This document shows positions 1-8,161 of a stretch of 64,000 nt of DNA, piece after piece; within the stretch, counting starts at the first letter, position 1; every line of letters starts with the position of its first letter. Both the position numbers and the translations under genes were made by a program. The notes below the pieces were generated by a model. That model was not told the DNA's origin, ran no database searches, and saw only the letters and a program-made list of their open reading frames with translations. The stretch is taken from positions 77,620 through 141,619 of the forward strand of contig NZ_JQEY01000002.1 in assembly GCF_000743715.1 (NCBI RefSeq). Direction: 5' to 3'. The DNA is from Palleronia rufa (lineage in GTDB: Bacteria > Pseudomonadota > Alphaproteobacteria > Rhodobacterales > Rhodobacteraceae).

Positions 1-2
1 GA

Positions 3-169
3 TACCACCGCCGAAGCCGCGTCGAAACCAAGATGCACTGCGTTAAATTGCTGGGGCAGCGCCTCATGGCGCGGGACTTCGACCGACAAGTCGCGGAAGT
101 CCAGGTCCGCATCGCCGTCATGAACGGCTACACCGCCCTTGGCATCCCTGTCACAGAGGCCGTGGGATG
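3..169 (+). CDS. IS5-family transposase, C-terminal end (cut by window edge)
   Basis: The last 55 codons of a transposase are visible; the rest lies before the window. The opening residues YHRRSRVETKM are the conserved IS5/IS903-type block that carries the catalytic glutamate of the DDE triad, and the remainder resembles the C-terminal helix region of the full IS5 transposase at 45911-46843, although the two proteins are clearly different copies. An IS5-type terminal repeat follows at 203-224, so the element ends just downstream. Whether the complete gene is intact cannot be judged here. Confidence 0.85.
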
Positions 170-202
170 AATCCGTCCGGGGAAAGGGGAATCTCGGGTA
201 TT

Positions 203-224
203 AAAAGCTTTGTGCAACAGAGCC
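203..224. repeat. Terminal inverted repeat of the left-edge IS5 element
   Basis: Read on the minus strand the end begins GGCTCTGTTGCACAAAGC, a typical outer end of IS5/IS903-type elements. It marks the boundary between the insertion sequence and flanking DNA at about position 224. The partner repeat lies outside the window, so the target duplication cannot be checked. Confidence 0.7.
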
Positions 225-364
225 TTGCCTATGGTGAAATCCTCGGCCGGGAGGCAGGGCAGGGGTCAATTGAACCCAAGAAGCTGGTGGTCCCCATGCT
301 CGAGCGCTTCATCGCGACGGATCGTGGCTTCGCCAAGGCGCGACGATTGCTTCCGAAAGGTTAG
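225..364 (+). pseudogene. Gene fragment truncated by the IS5 element, unknown
   Basis: Directly after the IS end, one frame stays open for about 46 codons to a TAG and has protein-like composition (reading from SLAYGEILGREAG to LLPKG). It has no start of its own and runs in frame out of the IS terminus, so it looks like the 3' end of a host gene whose 5' part was removed or separated by the IS. The family was not recognised. Confidence 0.3.
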
Positions 365-753
365 GTGGCGAAAGAAAGACCATGATGCACGGCTCCGGCT
401 CCCATAAGAACAGATCTGTTGCAGCCGGGAGAGTGACTATGGGTATGGTGATGGATGACAACGATTTTGACTTAATTTAAATAAATTAGAAGATCTCGTG
501 TGCAGTGTATGTTTGAGATGCAATTGCGTGAATTCGCACTTTGACGCGTCAATTCGGTGCGCCGACAGATACAGCTTCCATAGTGGCTCGTGATCTTTAT
601 CGGGAAGAACAGCGATTTTTTGACTCGTTCTTAGACGCGTTTTGTAAGTGTGAATGTGTCTGTTCACAGTCGGCTTTGGTCAAGTCCGTCTCGCAGACAG
701 AGCCAGCCTTATGTTGGGCCGCATGAAGGTCTGTTTTGCAATCCGGCAGTACT
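365..753. other. AT-rich non-coding stretch
   Basis: No convincing gene was found. Base composition drops sharply relative to the flanks, with an A/T-only run near 474-490. The small frames that stay open have neither a ribosome-binding site nor recognisable content. It is probably the scar between IS-borne DNA and the convergent end of the MocR-type gene. Confidence 0.5.
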
Positions 754-2202
754 TCAGCTGCGGTCTTTCATGAACTCCCCTAGAACCCGGTTCAACACTT
801 GGGCAGCCGCACTGAGGGTCGGTTCATCGAAGGCCGCGTAGCCGAGGACAAGACCCTGTCGAGGATCAGCCAAGATGCTGTAAGAGGACAAGGCCTTAAC
901 CTGCAAGCCTCTGCTCTGAGCAACCGTCGCGATTGTCTGATCCGTGGCTCGACGCCGCAGGCACTGAAGAAGAGCCGCGCAAAGGTGCATACCGGACGGG
1001 TCAGCAGAAACATCAATGAGACCTGCCGACGGGCTCAACGCTTCGATGAGATGCGCCTGCCGCCTCGCATAGATGCGTCGCATCCGCCTCAGGTGAACCG
1101 CGAACTCCCCGCTGTCCATGAACGTCGCCAAGGCCGGTTGCGGCACGAGCGACGCCCGCGCCGCATATATGTCGAGATAGCCCCGAGCGGAGGCGATCAG
1201 CGTGTCAGGCAGAACCAGATACCCGATCCGCAACGCGGGGCTCAGCAGTTTCGAAAAGCTGCCGAGATAGATTGTCTGCTTCAGCCCGTCCAAGCCCGCC
1301 AGCGATGGCAGTGGGTGGCCCTGGTATCGGAATTCGCTATCGTAATCGTCCTCGATGACCAGACCGCTTCGATGCGCCGCCCAGGCGAGCAGGGCGGTAC
1401 GGCGACCCATCGGCATGGAAATCCCGGTCGGGTAATGCCGCGACGGGGTGACGATGGCGACCGATGCCGCGTCGTCTATCCTGTTGGCGTCGAGCCCGCG
1501 CGCATCGATCGGGATGGGCTGAACCTCGGCGCCGAGTGCGCCGAGGACTTGACGCATCGTTTGCCAGCCGGGGTCTTCGACAGCGGCGCGCACGCCCTGA
1601 GTGGCCAGGCTGCGAAAGATGATCTCGAGCGCTTCCGACGTGCCGGAGGTGATCAGCACCTGCTCGGGCCGACAGTCCAGCGACCGCCAGGCCGACAGGT
1701 GGCTGCTGATGGCCCGTCGTAAGGGGTACCAGCCGAAGGGATCGGGTTTGCCGAGCAGCGCCGCGTCCGGCTTTGCCCAGGCCCTTTCAAGGTGGCGGGA
1801 CCAAAGCCGGTGCGGAAAGAGCGATTGGTCCGGAATCGCGGACTCGAAAGGCACCCACGCCTTCGGCGGTGTCGGGTGGTCCTTGGCGGCCGGGGGTGGC
1901 GGCGAAAGATGGGGAAGTTGATCGGCGACGAATGTCCCGCCGCCGGTCTTCGTATGCAGATACCCCTCGCTGACCAACTGATCGTAAGCCCCCACGACGG
2001 TGGTCCGCGACACGGACAGCTCCTGCGACAGCTGGCGACTTGATGGCAGGCGCAGACCCATTGGCGCGCGGCTTTCGCTCAAAATGGCGCGTAGGGCGGC
2101 GATGAGCTGTGCCTGAAGGCTGACGCGGGACGTTCGGTCGAGAGAAAGGCGTAGAAGGGTCGCGTCGAAATTGGACTGTTCATTATGTTTCAGATTGGAC
2201 AT
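754..2202 (-). CDS. MocR/PdxR-type transcriptional regulator (GntR HTH + aminotransferase fold)
   Basis: The 482-residue protein has an N-terminal GntR-type winged helix (about residues 20-90, with LPSSRQLSQELSVSRTTV) joined to a class I aminotransferase fold. PLP-site features are visible: EDDYDSEF at 284-291 and the Schiff-base lysine K318 in SFSKLLSPALRIGY. Length and layout are those of MocR regulators, which use PLP or an amine as effector and commonly control divergent vitamin B6 or amine genes. It is divergent from the flavin-binding gene at 2264 with a 61-bp gap, so that gene is its likely target. Cytoplasmic DNA-binding protein; the start is the ATG at 2202. The effector is not known. 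Confidence 0.93.
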   Translation of the reverse strand: MSNLKHNEQSNFDATLLRLSLDRTSRVSLQAQLIAALRAILSESRAPMGLRLPSSRQLSQELSVSRTTVVGAYDQLVSEGYLHTKTGGGTFVADQLPHLSPPPPAAKDHPTPPKAWVPFESAIPDQSLFPHRLWSRHLERAWAKPDAALLGKPDPFGWYPLRRAISSHLSAWRSLDCRPEQVLITSGTSEALEIIFRSLATQGVRAAVEDPGWQTMRQVLGALGAEVQPIPIDARGLDANRIDDAASVAIVTPSRHYPTGISMPMGRRTALLAWAAHRSGLVIEDDYDSEFRYQGHPLPSLAGLDGLKQTIYLGSFSKLLSPALRIGYLVLPDTLIASARGYLDIYAARASLVPQPALATFMDSGEFAVHLRRMRRIYARRQAHLIEALSPSAGLIDVSADPSGMHLCAALLQCLRRRATDQTIATVAQSRGLQVKALSSYSILADPRQGLVLGYAAFDEPTLSAAAQVLNRVLGEFMKDRS

Positions 2203-2263
2203 TTCTATATATCCAATATGGAACTAGGTGTCGTCAAGAAGAGCATCCTGAAAGGCCCCATCT
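2203..2263. promoter_or_regulatory. Divergent promoter/operator between mocR-type gene and PPOX-like gene
   Basis: The 61-bp space serves both divergent genes. It is AT-rich on the regulator side and contains an interrupted palindrome TCCA-ATA-TGGA (2211-2221). This is a plausible binding site for the MocR-type protein, but no second copy was found and MocR proteins usually bind direct repeats, so the assignment is tentative. Confidence 0.35.
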
Positions 2264-2917
2264 GTGGAAGACACGCTGACCATCTCGGAAAAATCCCGTC
2301 TGCGCCGGTATCACGAACGCGGCCACTTCGACCGAAAGACGGTCAACGCGATCCTCGATGCGCAGCCCATGTGCAGCGTGGGCTATGTCATCGACGGGCA
2401 GCCCTACGTGACGCCGACATTTCAATGGCGGGAGGGCAACCGGGTCTACTGGCATGGCTCGTCGGCCAGCCGCGCGCTGCGTCAGTCGAACGAGGCCCAA
2501 GTCTGTCTGACGGTTTCGATCCTCGACGGTTTAGTTCTGGCGCGCTCCGGGATGCATCACTCCGCCAATACGCGCTCCGTCATGCTGTTTGGGACGGCCC
2601 GCAAGGTTGAGGACCCGGAGGAAAAGCTCGCTCGTCTGCGCAATTTCGTGAACGGGTTGTTCCCCGGTCGCTACGACACGCTCCGACCCGATCACGCGCA
2701 GGATCTGAAGGCGACGATGGTCTTGGGGATGGAGATTTCCGAAGGCAGTGCAAAGATCAGGACGGGCGATCCGGGCGATGACGAGGCAGACTACGCCCTG
2801 CCGATATGGGCTGGGGTGATTCCGGTCCAGACCACGTTCGGCGCGCCGGCCCCCGATCCGCGCAATTTGCCGGGCGTCGAGGTGCCCGAGCATGTGCGGA
2901 CCTTCCGGCTTGAATGA
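2264..2917 (+). CDS. Pyridoxamine 5'-phosphate oxidase-like flavin-binding protein
   Basis: The 217-residue protein reads like the FMN-binding split-barrel family Pyridox_ox_2: an N-terminal segment with a HERGHFD motif, then the core with PMCSVGYVIDGQPYVTPT and YWHGSSASR. Members bind flavin; many are oxidoreductases of unknown substrate. The gene is divergent from a MocR-type regulator, a pairing often seen for this family. The only suitable start is a GTG at 2264, with a GAAAGG-like site upstream. Not a canonical PdxH, so no symbol is given. Confidence 0.85.
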   Translation: MEDTLTISEKSRLRRYHERGHFDRKTVNAILDAQPMCSVGYVIDGQPYVTPTFQWREGNRVYWHGSSASRALRQSNEAQVCLTVSILDGLVLARSGMHHSANTRSVMLFGTARKVEDPEEKLARLRNFVNGLFPGRYDTLRPDHAQDLKATMVLGMEISEGSAKIRTGDPGDDEADYALPIWAGVIPVQTTFGAPAPDPRNLPGVEVPEHVRTFRLE

Positions 2918-3042
2918 GAGGCGGACGAAAACAGCTCACTTTTTCCTAGGTGTTCAGTCCCGGACGATCACATAGACTCTCGCCGGTCTGCGCTCTTCAT
3001 GGCAAGGTCGTTTCTGCGTGAGGTTCGGGATGGGGGACGATC

Positions 3043-4464
3043 ATGCTGATCTCTCTTCACAAGCAGGCGACGACGACACCCAGGATCAGAGCTGCGATGC
3101 AGGCGAGCGATGAGCCGGCGTGGATGGTTGCGGAGCGCTACAGCATCTCCGAACAGACGGTCTGGAAGTGGCGCAAGCGGGATGGCGTTCACGACCACAG
3201 CCACACCGCGCACAGGCTGCAGACGACGCTGACCCCTGCCCAGGAGGCGGTTGCCGTAGCGTTGCGGAAGGCTCTGCTGTTGCCGCTCGACGACCTGCTG
3301 TCCGTCGTTCGCGAGTTCCTGAACCCGAACGTCTCGCGCTCCGGGCTGGATCGCTGTTTGCGGCGACATGGGGTGAGCAAGCTCCGCGACCTCACACCAA
3401 AGGCGCCGAAGCCTGCGCACAAGCCTTTCAGGGCCTATGAGCCCGGCTATCTGCATGTCGACGTGAAATACCTGCCGCAGATGCCGGACGAGCAGCGGCG
3501 ACGCTACCTCTTCGTGGCGATTGACCGTGCGACCCGATGGGTCTTCGTCCGCATCTACCCAGCGAAGACGGCCGCCAACGCGCGCCGCTTCCTGCGTGAC
3601 CTGGAGCGCGCCGCGCCGATGAAGATCACACGTGTTCTCACCGACAACGGCAAGGAGTTCACCGACCGGCTGTTCGGCCTGCGCAAGCGCGCGGCCACGG
3701 GCAACCACGAGTTCGACCGCCTCTGTGCCGACCTCGGGATCGAGCATCGCCTCGCACCACCGATGCGGCCGCAAACCAACGGCATGGTGGAGCGCTTCAA
3801 CGGGCGGATCGAGGACGTCCTGCAGAGTCATCGCTTCCGATCAGGCGAGGACCTTGAGCAGACGATCCTGCGCTATGTCCGCCTCTACAACGGCCAGCTC
3901 CCGCAATCCGTCCTGAAGGGCAGAACGCCTATCGACGCCCTCAAGGACTGGCATCGCCAAAAGCCAAGGCTCTTCAAAAAGCGGCCATACAATCAAGCGG
4001 GATCTGACAGCTATGTCTGGACCCGCGAAGGCTGGTTGTATCTGGCCGTAATCCTCGATCTGCATTCACGGCGTGTGATCGGCTGGGCCGTGAGCAACCG
4101 GATGAAACGCGACTTGGCGATCCGGGCGTTGAACATGGCCATAGCTTTTCGGGCGCCGCCCAAAGGCTGCATCCATCATACGGATCGCGGGTCGCAATAT
4201 TGTTCACACGACTATCAGAAGCTTTTGCGCCAGCATGGCTTCAAGGTGTCGATGAGCGGCAAGGGCAATTGCTATGACAACGCCGCTGTCGAAACCTTCT
4301 TCAAGACGATCAAGGCCGAGCTCATCTGGCGCAGGTCATGGGAAACGCGGCGGCAAGCTGAAGTGGCGATCTTTGAATACATCAATGGCTTCTACAATCC
4401 GCGTCGCCGCCACTCAGCACTGGGCTGGAAAAGCCCCGTCGCATTCGAAAGAAAAGTGGCTTAA
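3043..4464 (+). CDS. Chimeric transposase: IS481 transposase fused to IS3 OrfB C-terminus
   Basis: The 473-residue frame joins two unrelated DDE recombinases. Residues 1 to about 320 are a near-complete IS481 transposase with HTH (SISEQTVWKWRKRDG), an rve domain and the triad D140, D201, E250. From about residue 323 (SYVWTREGWLYLAV) it is the C-terminal half of an IS3-family OrfB with D381 (HTDRGSQ) and E417. The first IS3 aspartate, normally in GDISYVW, is displaced by one residue at the join, so the IS3 half should be inactive. The join lies near 4000-4014. Whether the IS481 half works with its normal C-terminus replaced is unknown; its right terminal repeat is gone. Confidence 0.8.
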   Translation: MLISLHKQATTTPRIRAAMQASDEPAWMVAERYSISEQTVWKWRKRDGVHDHSHTAHRLQTTLTPAQEAVAVALRKALLLPLDDLLSVVREFLNPNVSRSGLDRCLRRHGVSKLRDLTPKAPKPAHKPFRAYEPGYLHVDVKYLPQMPDEQRRRYLFVAIDRATRWVFVRIYPAKTAANARRFLRDLERAAPMKITRVLTDNGKEFTDRLFGLRKRAATGNHEFDRLCADLGIEHRLAPPMRPQTNGMVERFNGRIEDVLQSHRFRSGEDLEQTILRYVRLYNGQLPQSVLKGRTPIDALKDWHRQKPRLFKKRPYNQAGSDSYVWTREGWLYLAVILDLHSRRVIGWAVSNRMKRDLAIRALNMAIAFRAPPKGCIHHTDRGSQYCSHDYQKLLRQHGFKVSMSGKGNCYDNAAVETFFKTIKAELIWRRSWETRRQAEVAIFEYINGFYNPRRRHSALGWKSPVAFERKVA

Positions 4465-4849
4465 ACGAGCACTTGGGGCGGCACGAAATCGCGACAGGTC
4501 CAGTTCTGCTCCTCGGCGAGTTGGGTCTTTTTTTGAACGAGTAGCCCGTGCGGCGCACGAAGGCCCAGACGGTGCGGTAGTCGACCTTGAGCCCGCGCTC
4601 GGCCAGTTCCACCACCAGTCCGCGCAGTGTGAACGGCTCCGTTATCCGCTCCAGAAGCCACGCCTCATGCCCGCCTGCAATCTTGCGTGGCGGGTGGCCG
4701 CCTGTCCCTGCCGGAGCGCAACTCCCGGTCGCACGCAAACGCTGCGACCACTTCACAACACTGGACGGAGCCACATCCAGGGCCGCTGCGACCTGACGCA
4801 CGCTCTCGCCCCCCAACAGCCGCGCCATTGCCCTCTCTCGAAGGTCCAT
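4461..4849 (-). pseudogene. IS630-family transposase OrfA remnant
   Basis: From the ATG at 4849 (MDLRERAMARLLGG) the product is a typical IS630 helix-turn-helix half: SVRQVAAALDVAPSSVVKW, then the TLRGLVVELAERGLKV block and VWAFVRRTGYSFKK. At SFKK there is an A7 run; slipping by -1 continues as KKKTQLAEEQ, the conserved start of OrfB, but that frame ends almost at once because the IS3 fragment has replaced the rest of the element. The catalytic domain is absent, so it is non-functional. Confidence 0.75.
4528..4534 (-). other. A7 slippery run, programmed frameshift site of IS630
   Basis: Seven consecutive A residues on the coding strand at the orfA/orfB junction. In IS630 elements such runs promote -1 slippage to make the fused transposase, and here the -1 frame restores the family sequence (KKKTQLAEEQ). 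The site is vestigial because orfB is missing. Confidence 0.5.
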
Positions 4850-5127
4850 TGAAAGTGCTCTACCCACTACTCGCCCTCCATCTTGTGGTCGGCAACAGTG
4901 AATCACCAAAATGCAGGCCTGTGAATCCTCTATCGATTCAGGCTGATTTCATCCCGCTCTAGCGCGAAGCCTGCGCCGGCGCGGCGGCAAGACCGCGACC
5001 GATCCGCCGGCCCGCGGCGGGGCCGGCGCCCGGCACGGCGCCCGTGTCGGCATCGCCATCATCCGGCGCCGGAAACAGAGCGGACCGGCTGCGCCCGGCG
5101 ACCGCGGCCCGACCGCAAACCGACCGC

Positions 5128-5403
5128 TCATTCTTCCTGCCGGCCCGGCGTTGCCGCCGGATCGGCCTTGGCGTCGCAGGCGTTCCCGCCGCCCTTCATG
5201 CACAGGCCCAGGGCGCACATCAACGCGCAGGGTGCCAGCGCCAGGAGCAGCGGTGCCGCGCCGACCGCGGTCAACCACCCCCAGTTCAGGGCCGCGCCGG
5301 CACCCGCGATGGCGATCCCTGCAATGATCAGCCCGCGTCGGTCAAGCGGCAGCCAGCGCCGCCCGATCCGGCGAGCCGGGGCCGGGTCGTTCGCCTCAGA
5401 CAT
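5128..5403 (-). CDS. Small Cys-rich membrane protein of the copper-type cluster
   Basis: Last gene of the minus-strand cluster. From the ATG at 5403 (AAAGGG at suitable spacing) it encodes about 91 residues: a basic N-terminus, two adjacent hydrophobic segments (LIIAGIAIAGAGAALNWGW and APLLLALAPCALMCALGLCM) and a polar tail with a further Cys. The arrangement resembles DUF2933-like small membrane proteins that accompany copper-resistance genes in alphaproteobacteria. Cysteines in the second helix could bind metal, but that is inference. A longer reading to 5469 is possible but its extension is Arg-rich and unlikely. Confidence 0.6.
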   Translation of the reverse strand: MSEANDPAPARRIGRRWLPLDRRGLIIAGIAIAGAGAALNWGWLTAVGAAPLLLALAPCALMCALGLCMKGGGNACDAKADPAATPGRQEE

Positions 5404-5472
5404 CGCCATGGCCCTTTTGCGCCGCCGGTCGCGGCGCGAAGCGCCATTGCGCCAAAGGCTTCCCGCCACCGG

Positions 5473-5958
5473 TCATGATCCGCCCTCGTCCTGCGCCGTC
5501 ACCTCTGCCTGGGCCGCACGCTGCCGCTCGGGCCAGGTGCTCTTGATATAGGCCAGCACGGCCGTGATCTCCGCGTCGGTCAGCACCGCGCCGAAGGCCG
5601 GCATGTCGCTCTCGTAGCCGGCGACGACCGCTTCGACCCCGTTCTTGGTGATTTCGAACAGGTTGCGGTCGGAGTGGTGCCAGGTATGGCCGGTCTCGTC
5701 ATGCGGCGGGGCCGGCATCCGGCCGTTGGGCAGGCGCCGCTTCCAGTCGGGCTGACCTTCCAGACCGGCACCGTGGCAGGCGGCACAGCTCTGCGCGTAG
5801 AGGTCCTTGCCCGCCGCGATGTCGGCGGCGGTGACGGGCTCGCCCAGAAAGGTGATGTCCGACCCCGACTCCGACCCCGACCCCGACTGGGCCAGCACGG
5901 CGATCCCGGTGGCCGCGACGGCGAGCACCCCGGCGGACACATAGGCCACGCGTCTCAT
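5473..5958 (-). CDS. Membrane-anchored class I cytochrome c
   Basis: From the ATG at 5958 (161 residues) the protein has a short basic start, a hydrophobic signal/anchor (about 5-23), a Ser/Gly linker and one c-type haem site C58-A-A-C-H62. The segment AAGKDLYAQSC before it and MPAFGAVLTDAEITAVLAYIKSTWP near the C-terminus are standard for small electron-transfer cytochromes, with the Met likely the distal ligand. Periplasmic location is expected. The start overlaps the stop of the upstream small gene (ATGA). Cytochromes of this type often accompany copper oxidase systems; the redox partner is not encoded here. Confidence 0.88.
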   Translation of the reverse strand: MRRVAYVSAGVLAVAATGIAVLAQSGSGSESGSDITFLGEPVTAADIAAGKDLYAQSCAACHGAGLEGQPDWKRRLPNGRMPAPPHDETGHTWHHSDRNLFEITKNGVEAVVAGYESDMPAFGAVLTDAEITAVLAYIKSTWPERQRAAQAEVTAQDEGGS

Positions 5959-6077
5959 CGCGGCCCCCGCAGGTATTTCACCAGACCGAGAACGCCAAGG
6001 ACCAGGACCGCGACGACCAGCAGCAGGACCAGCCCGCCGCCGATCATCATGCCCCACATCATGGAACCGTTCATCAT
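5955..6077 (-). CDS. 40-residue Met-rich membrane peptide
   Basis: A very short gene between DUF411 and the cytochrome. It starts at 6077 after a GAGGG site and ends in an ATGA overlap with the cytochrome start, which argues that it is translated. The product begins MMNGSMMWGMMIGGG, followed by a single transmembrane helix and a LVKYLRGPR tail. The Met-rich N-terminus facing the periplasm would suit Cu(I) binding, as seen for small proteins in copper operons; this is inference from composition and context. An upstream ATG at 6095 is also in frame. Confidence 0.6.
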   Translation of the reverse strand: MMNGSMMWGMMIGGGLVLLLVVAVLVLGVLGLVKYLRGPR

Positions 6078-6087
6078 GCACGCGCCC

Positions 6088-6603
6088 TCATTCATCGGAA
6101 TAAAGCGAGATGCCGTCCGGACCGAAGGCATAGGTTCTGAGCGTGCCGTATTTCTCGGGTGCCATGCCCGGTGCGTTTCGCGGCATTCCGGGCAGCGTGA
6201 TGCCGGTGATGTCGGGGGTTTCGGCGACGACGCGTTCGAGAATCTCCACCGGCACCAGGCCGCTGACGAAATAGCCGCCGAGCTTCGTCAGATGACAGCC
6301 GAGCCCCTGTTCGGGAACCCCGACAGAGATGGAGGTCTTGTCGAAGTCGCGATCGTCGATGCGCGTCACCTCGTAGCCGTTGCGTTCGAGATAGTCGGCA
6401 TAGGTGTCGCAGCATCCGCAGCCGGGATCGCGCCAGATGGTGACCTGCCTTGCGCCGCTGTCCTGGCCGGACGCGGCGTCCTGCGCGTTTGCCGCGGGCG
6501 CCGTGTCCTGGGCAGTCTGCGCCAGGGTCGCGCCTGCCATGGCCACGGTCGCGACCGCGGCGGCGCTTGCTGCGAGAAGTCCGAGAAGGGTCGTTCGTAG
6601 CAT
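6088..6603 (-). CDS. DUF411 periplasmic metal-binding protein
   Basis: The 171-residue product has an N-terminal signal peptide ending near VAMAGATLAQ, an Ala/Gln-rich linker, then the DUF411 domain beginning VTIWRDPGCGCCDTYADYLERNGY with its CGCC motif, and the conserved HLTKLGGYFVSGLVPVEI region. DUF411 proteins are exported and commonly linked to copper or silver resistance. GGAGAGA precedes the ATG. Downstream genes follow within a few bases, so it is probably co-transcribed with the cytochrome gene. Confidence 0.88.
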   Translation of the reverse strand: MLRTTLLGLLAASAAAVATVAMAGATLAQTAQDTAPAANAQDAASGQDSGARQVTIWRDPGCGCCDTYADYLERNGYEVTRIDDRDFDKTSISVGVPEQGLGCHLTKLGGYFVSGLVPVEILERVVAETPDITGITLPGMPRNAPGMAPEKYGTLRTYAFGPDGISLYSDE

Positions 6604-6613
6604 CGTTCTCTCC

Positions 6614-7543
6614 TTATTTGGCCGCCGCGGCGGTCCAGGTCATGCCGCTATCGCGGCTGAGTTTCAGGGCATCGCCAACGATCGCGGCGACGTAGGTCTC
6701 GTCCTCGGGGTGGACCGCGACGGCGGAGGCGGACTCCTCGACGATCTGCGTCCAGACCACCCCCCCGTCCCTTGACGCCCAGAGGCCCGACGGCAGCGCG
6801 GCATAGAGCCGCTCCGGCGAGGACGGGCTGCTTGCAAGCGACAGGACGGGTTCGCCTGCGGGCAGCGGGTTCTCGGGCGGCGGCGCATCGCCCGCCACCA
6901 GCGCATCCATCGCGTTTCCGGGCTGCACGTCCTGCCAGCGGCAGAAGCAATCGGGCACACGGGTCAGCCCCGTCTCTGTCCCGGCATAGATCCATATCCC
7001 GCCCATTCCGGTGTCCAGATCGACAGATACCAGGGCAAGCGGATCGCGCTCCGCCTCGTCCAGCCACGGGCGATCCATGGCGAGCGTCCAGCTTTCGCCC
7101 GCGTCCTCGCTCTTGTAGAGACCGTCGCCGGGGATCGCCGCGTAGATCAGGTCCGGGTCCCTCGATCCGATCGCGACCGCGTTGACCGCGCCGTCGGGGA
7201 GTCCGGCGGTGCCGACGCGCCAGGTCGCGCCGCCGTCCTCGGAAAACCCGACCCCGCCTTCGGCCAGGCCCGCGACGACCCGGCCGGGCCGGTCGCGATG
7301 CGTCGCCAGGGCCAGCACCCGTCCCGGCAACGCGCGTTCGGACCAGGTCGCGCCGCCGTCGGTGCTTGTCGAAAGCGTTCCGCCGGCGGACAACAGCGCA
7401 TCGCCATCAAAGGCAAGCGACCCGTTCGCGCCGCCCGTGCCCGCCCGTGCGACCCCGGGCAGCGCGGCGAGAACCCCGATGCCAAGCGCCGCCGTCAGCA
7501 CGGCGCGTCGCGTGGGCCGGAAATTCGGTTCGATCATCTTCAA
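6614..7543 (-). CDS. BNR/WD40-like beta-propeller exported protein
   Basis: The protein starts with a twin-arginine-like signal (RPTRRAVLTAALG...ARA) and then contains repeated Asp-box/BNR motifs (STSTDGGATW, FSEDGGATW, YKSEDAGESW, WASRDGGVVW, LSRDSGMTW), the pattern of a beta-propeller related to sialidases and the YCF48 family. Proteins of this shape, annotated as F510_1955-type glycosylhydrolases, are regular members of bacterial copper clusters; no enzymatic activity is proven. The TTG at 7543 has the better Shine-Dalgarno spacing (GGAGA, 7 nt) than the ATG at 7537. It ends 10 bp before DUF411. Confidence 0.78.
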   Translation of the reverse strand: MKMIEPNFRPTRRAVLTAALGIGVLAALPGVARAGTGGANGSLAFDGDALLSAGGTLSTSTDGGATWSERALPGRVLALATHRDRPGRVVAGLAEGGVGFSEDGGATWRVGTAGLPDGAVNAVAIGSRDPDLIYAAIPGDGLYKSEDAGESWTLAMDRPWLDEAERDPLALVSVDLDTGMGGIWIYAGTETGLTRVPDCFCRWQDVQPGNAMDALVAGDAPPPENPLPAGEPVLSLASSPSSPERLYAALPSGLWASRDGGVVWTQIVEESASAVAVHPEDETYVAAIVGDALKLSRDSGMTWTAAAAK

Positions 7544-7816
7544 CTGTGTCTCTCCTTGTCTTCAGGCGGTTTGGACCTCGCCCGTCATCCCGACCGCCTG
7601 GCGTCTGAGGATGGGAAAGCGGACTATCGGGGGCGGGCACGGCCGGGCCGGACGTGCGCGCGGGATCGATGTCGATGGACGCGGAAGGGCTCGCTCCGAT
7701 CCGGTTGGACCCTGCCGAACCGGTCGTGAACGACGGCCCGGACGGCCGCGCGACAGGGATGGCACCCCGTCGGCACGGGAAATCACACCGGCTGTCGAAC
7801 GTCGCCGGGTGTCAGA

Positions 7817-8161
7817 TCAGAGGAAGGATCGGGGTGGTTGCGTGAACCCTGGCCCTGCGATGCCGCGCATGGTCCCGACGGACGAACCGTCATGGGAGGC
7901 GACAGCGGCCCCCGCATCGACAAAGGCCGAGGGCGCCTGGAGCGCGACCAGGCTTCCGGCGCCGCATACGAACTGGCACGCCAGATTGTCGAAACTTGCC
8001 TGCATGTCGTCGCAAGCGTCGCAACCGGCCGCACCCGTCATGCCGGCGTCCTGCGCAACCGTGTCCGAAGCCACGGCCGCCGCGCCCGCCGCATTCGCGA
8101 CCGCACCCGCGGCAAAGGCCACCAGAGCAAGGACGCAGAAGACGCGGGCGATCAGGGTCAT
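7817..8161 (-). CDS. DUF2946-like small exported protein
   Basis: A 114-residue product with a clear signal sequence (MTLIARVFCVLALVAFAAGAV) and a Cys-rich middle (GCDACDDMQASFDNLACQFVC). The hydrophobic N-terminus, Cys spacing and length resemble DUF2946/CopL-like proteins that head copper-inducible operons. It is the first gene of the minus-strand cluster, separated by 273 bp from the beta-propeller gene; that gap shows no gene. Metal binding through the CxxC pair is a reasonable inference only. Confidence 0.6.
   Translation of the reverse strand: MTLIARVFCVLALVAFAAGAVANAAGAAAVASDTVAQDAGMTGAAGCDACDDMQASFDNLACQFVCGAGSLVALQAPSAFVDAGAAVASHDGSSVGTMRGIAGPGFTQPPRSFL

Larger units (their letters stand above)
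2951..4909. mobile_element. Mosaic of IS481, IS3 and IS630 fragments
   Basis: A block of insertion-sequence DNA begins 33 bp after the PPOX-like stop with TGTTCAGTCCCGG, an IS481-type end. It contains most of an IS481 transposase gene fused in frame to the 3' part of an IS3 orfB, then abuts a minus-strand IS630 orfA stump. Each piece is missing at least one end, so the block is a product of nested insertion and deletion and is not expected to move as a unit. Confidence 0.75.

Noticed and set aside
541-726. 61-codon frame in the AT-rich stretch
   Set aside because: No ribosome-binding site, no recognisable sequence, and frames of this size are open in several phases there.
799-1722. 307-codon plus-strand frame
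   Set aside because: It is antisense to the MocR-type gene, Arg/Gly-rich, with no ribosome-binding site or family features.
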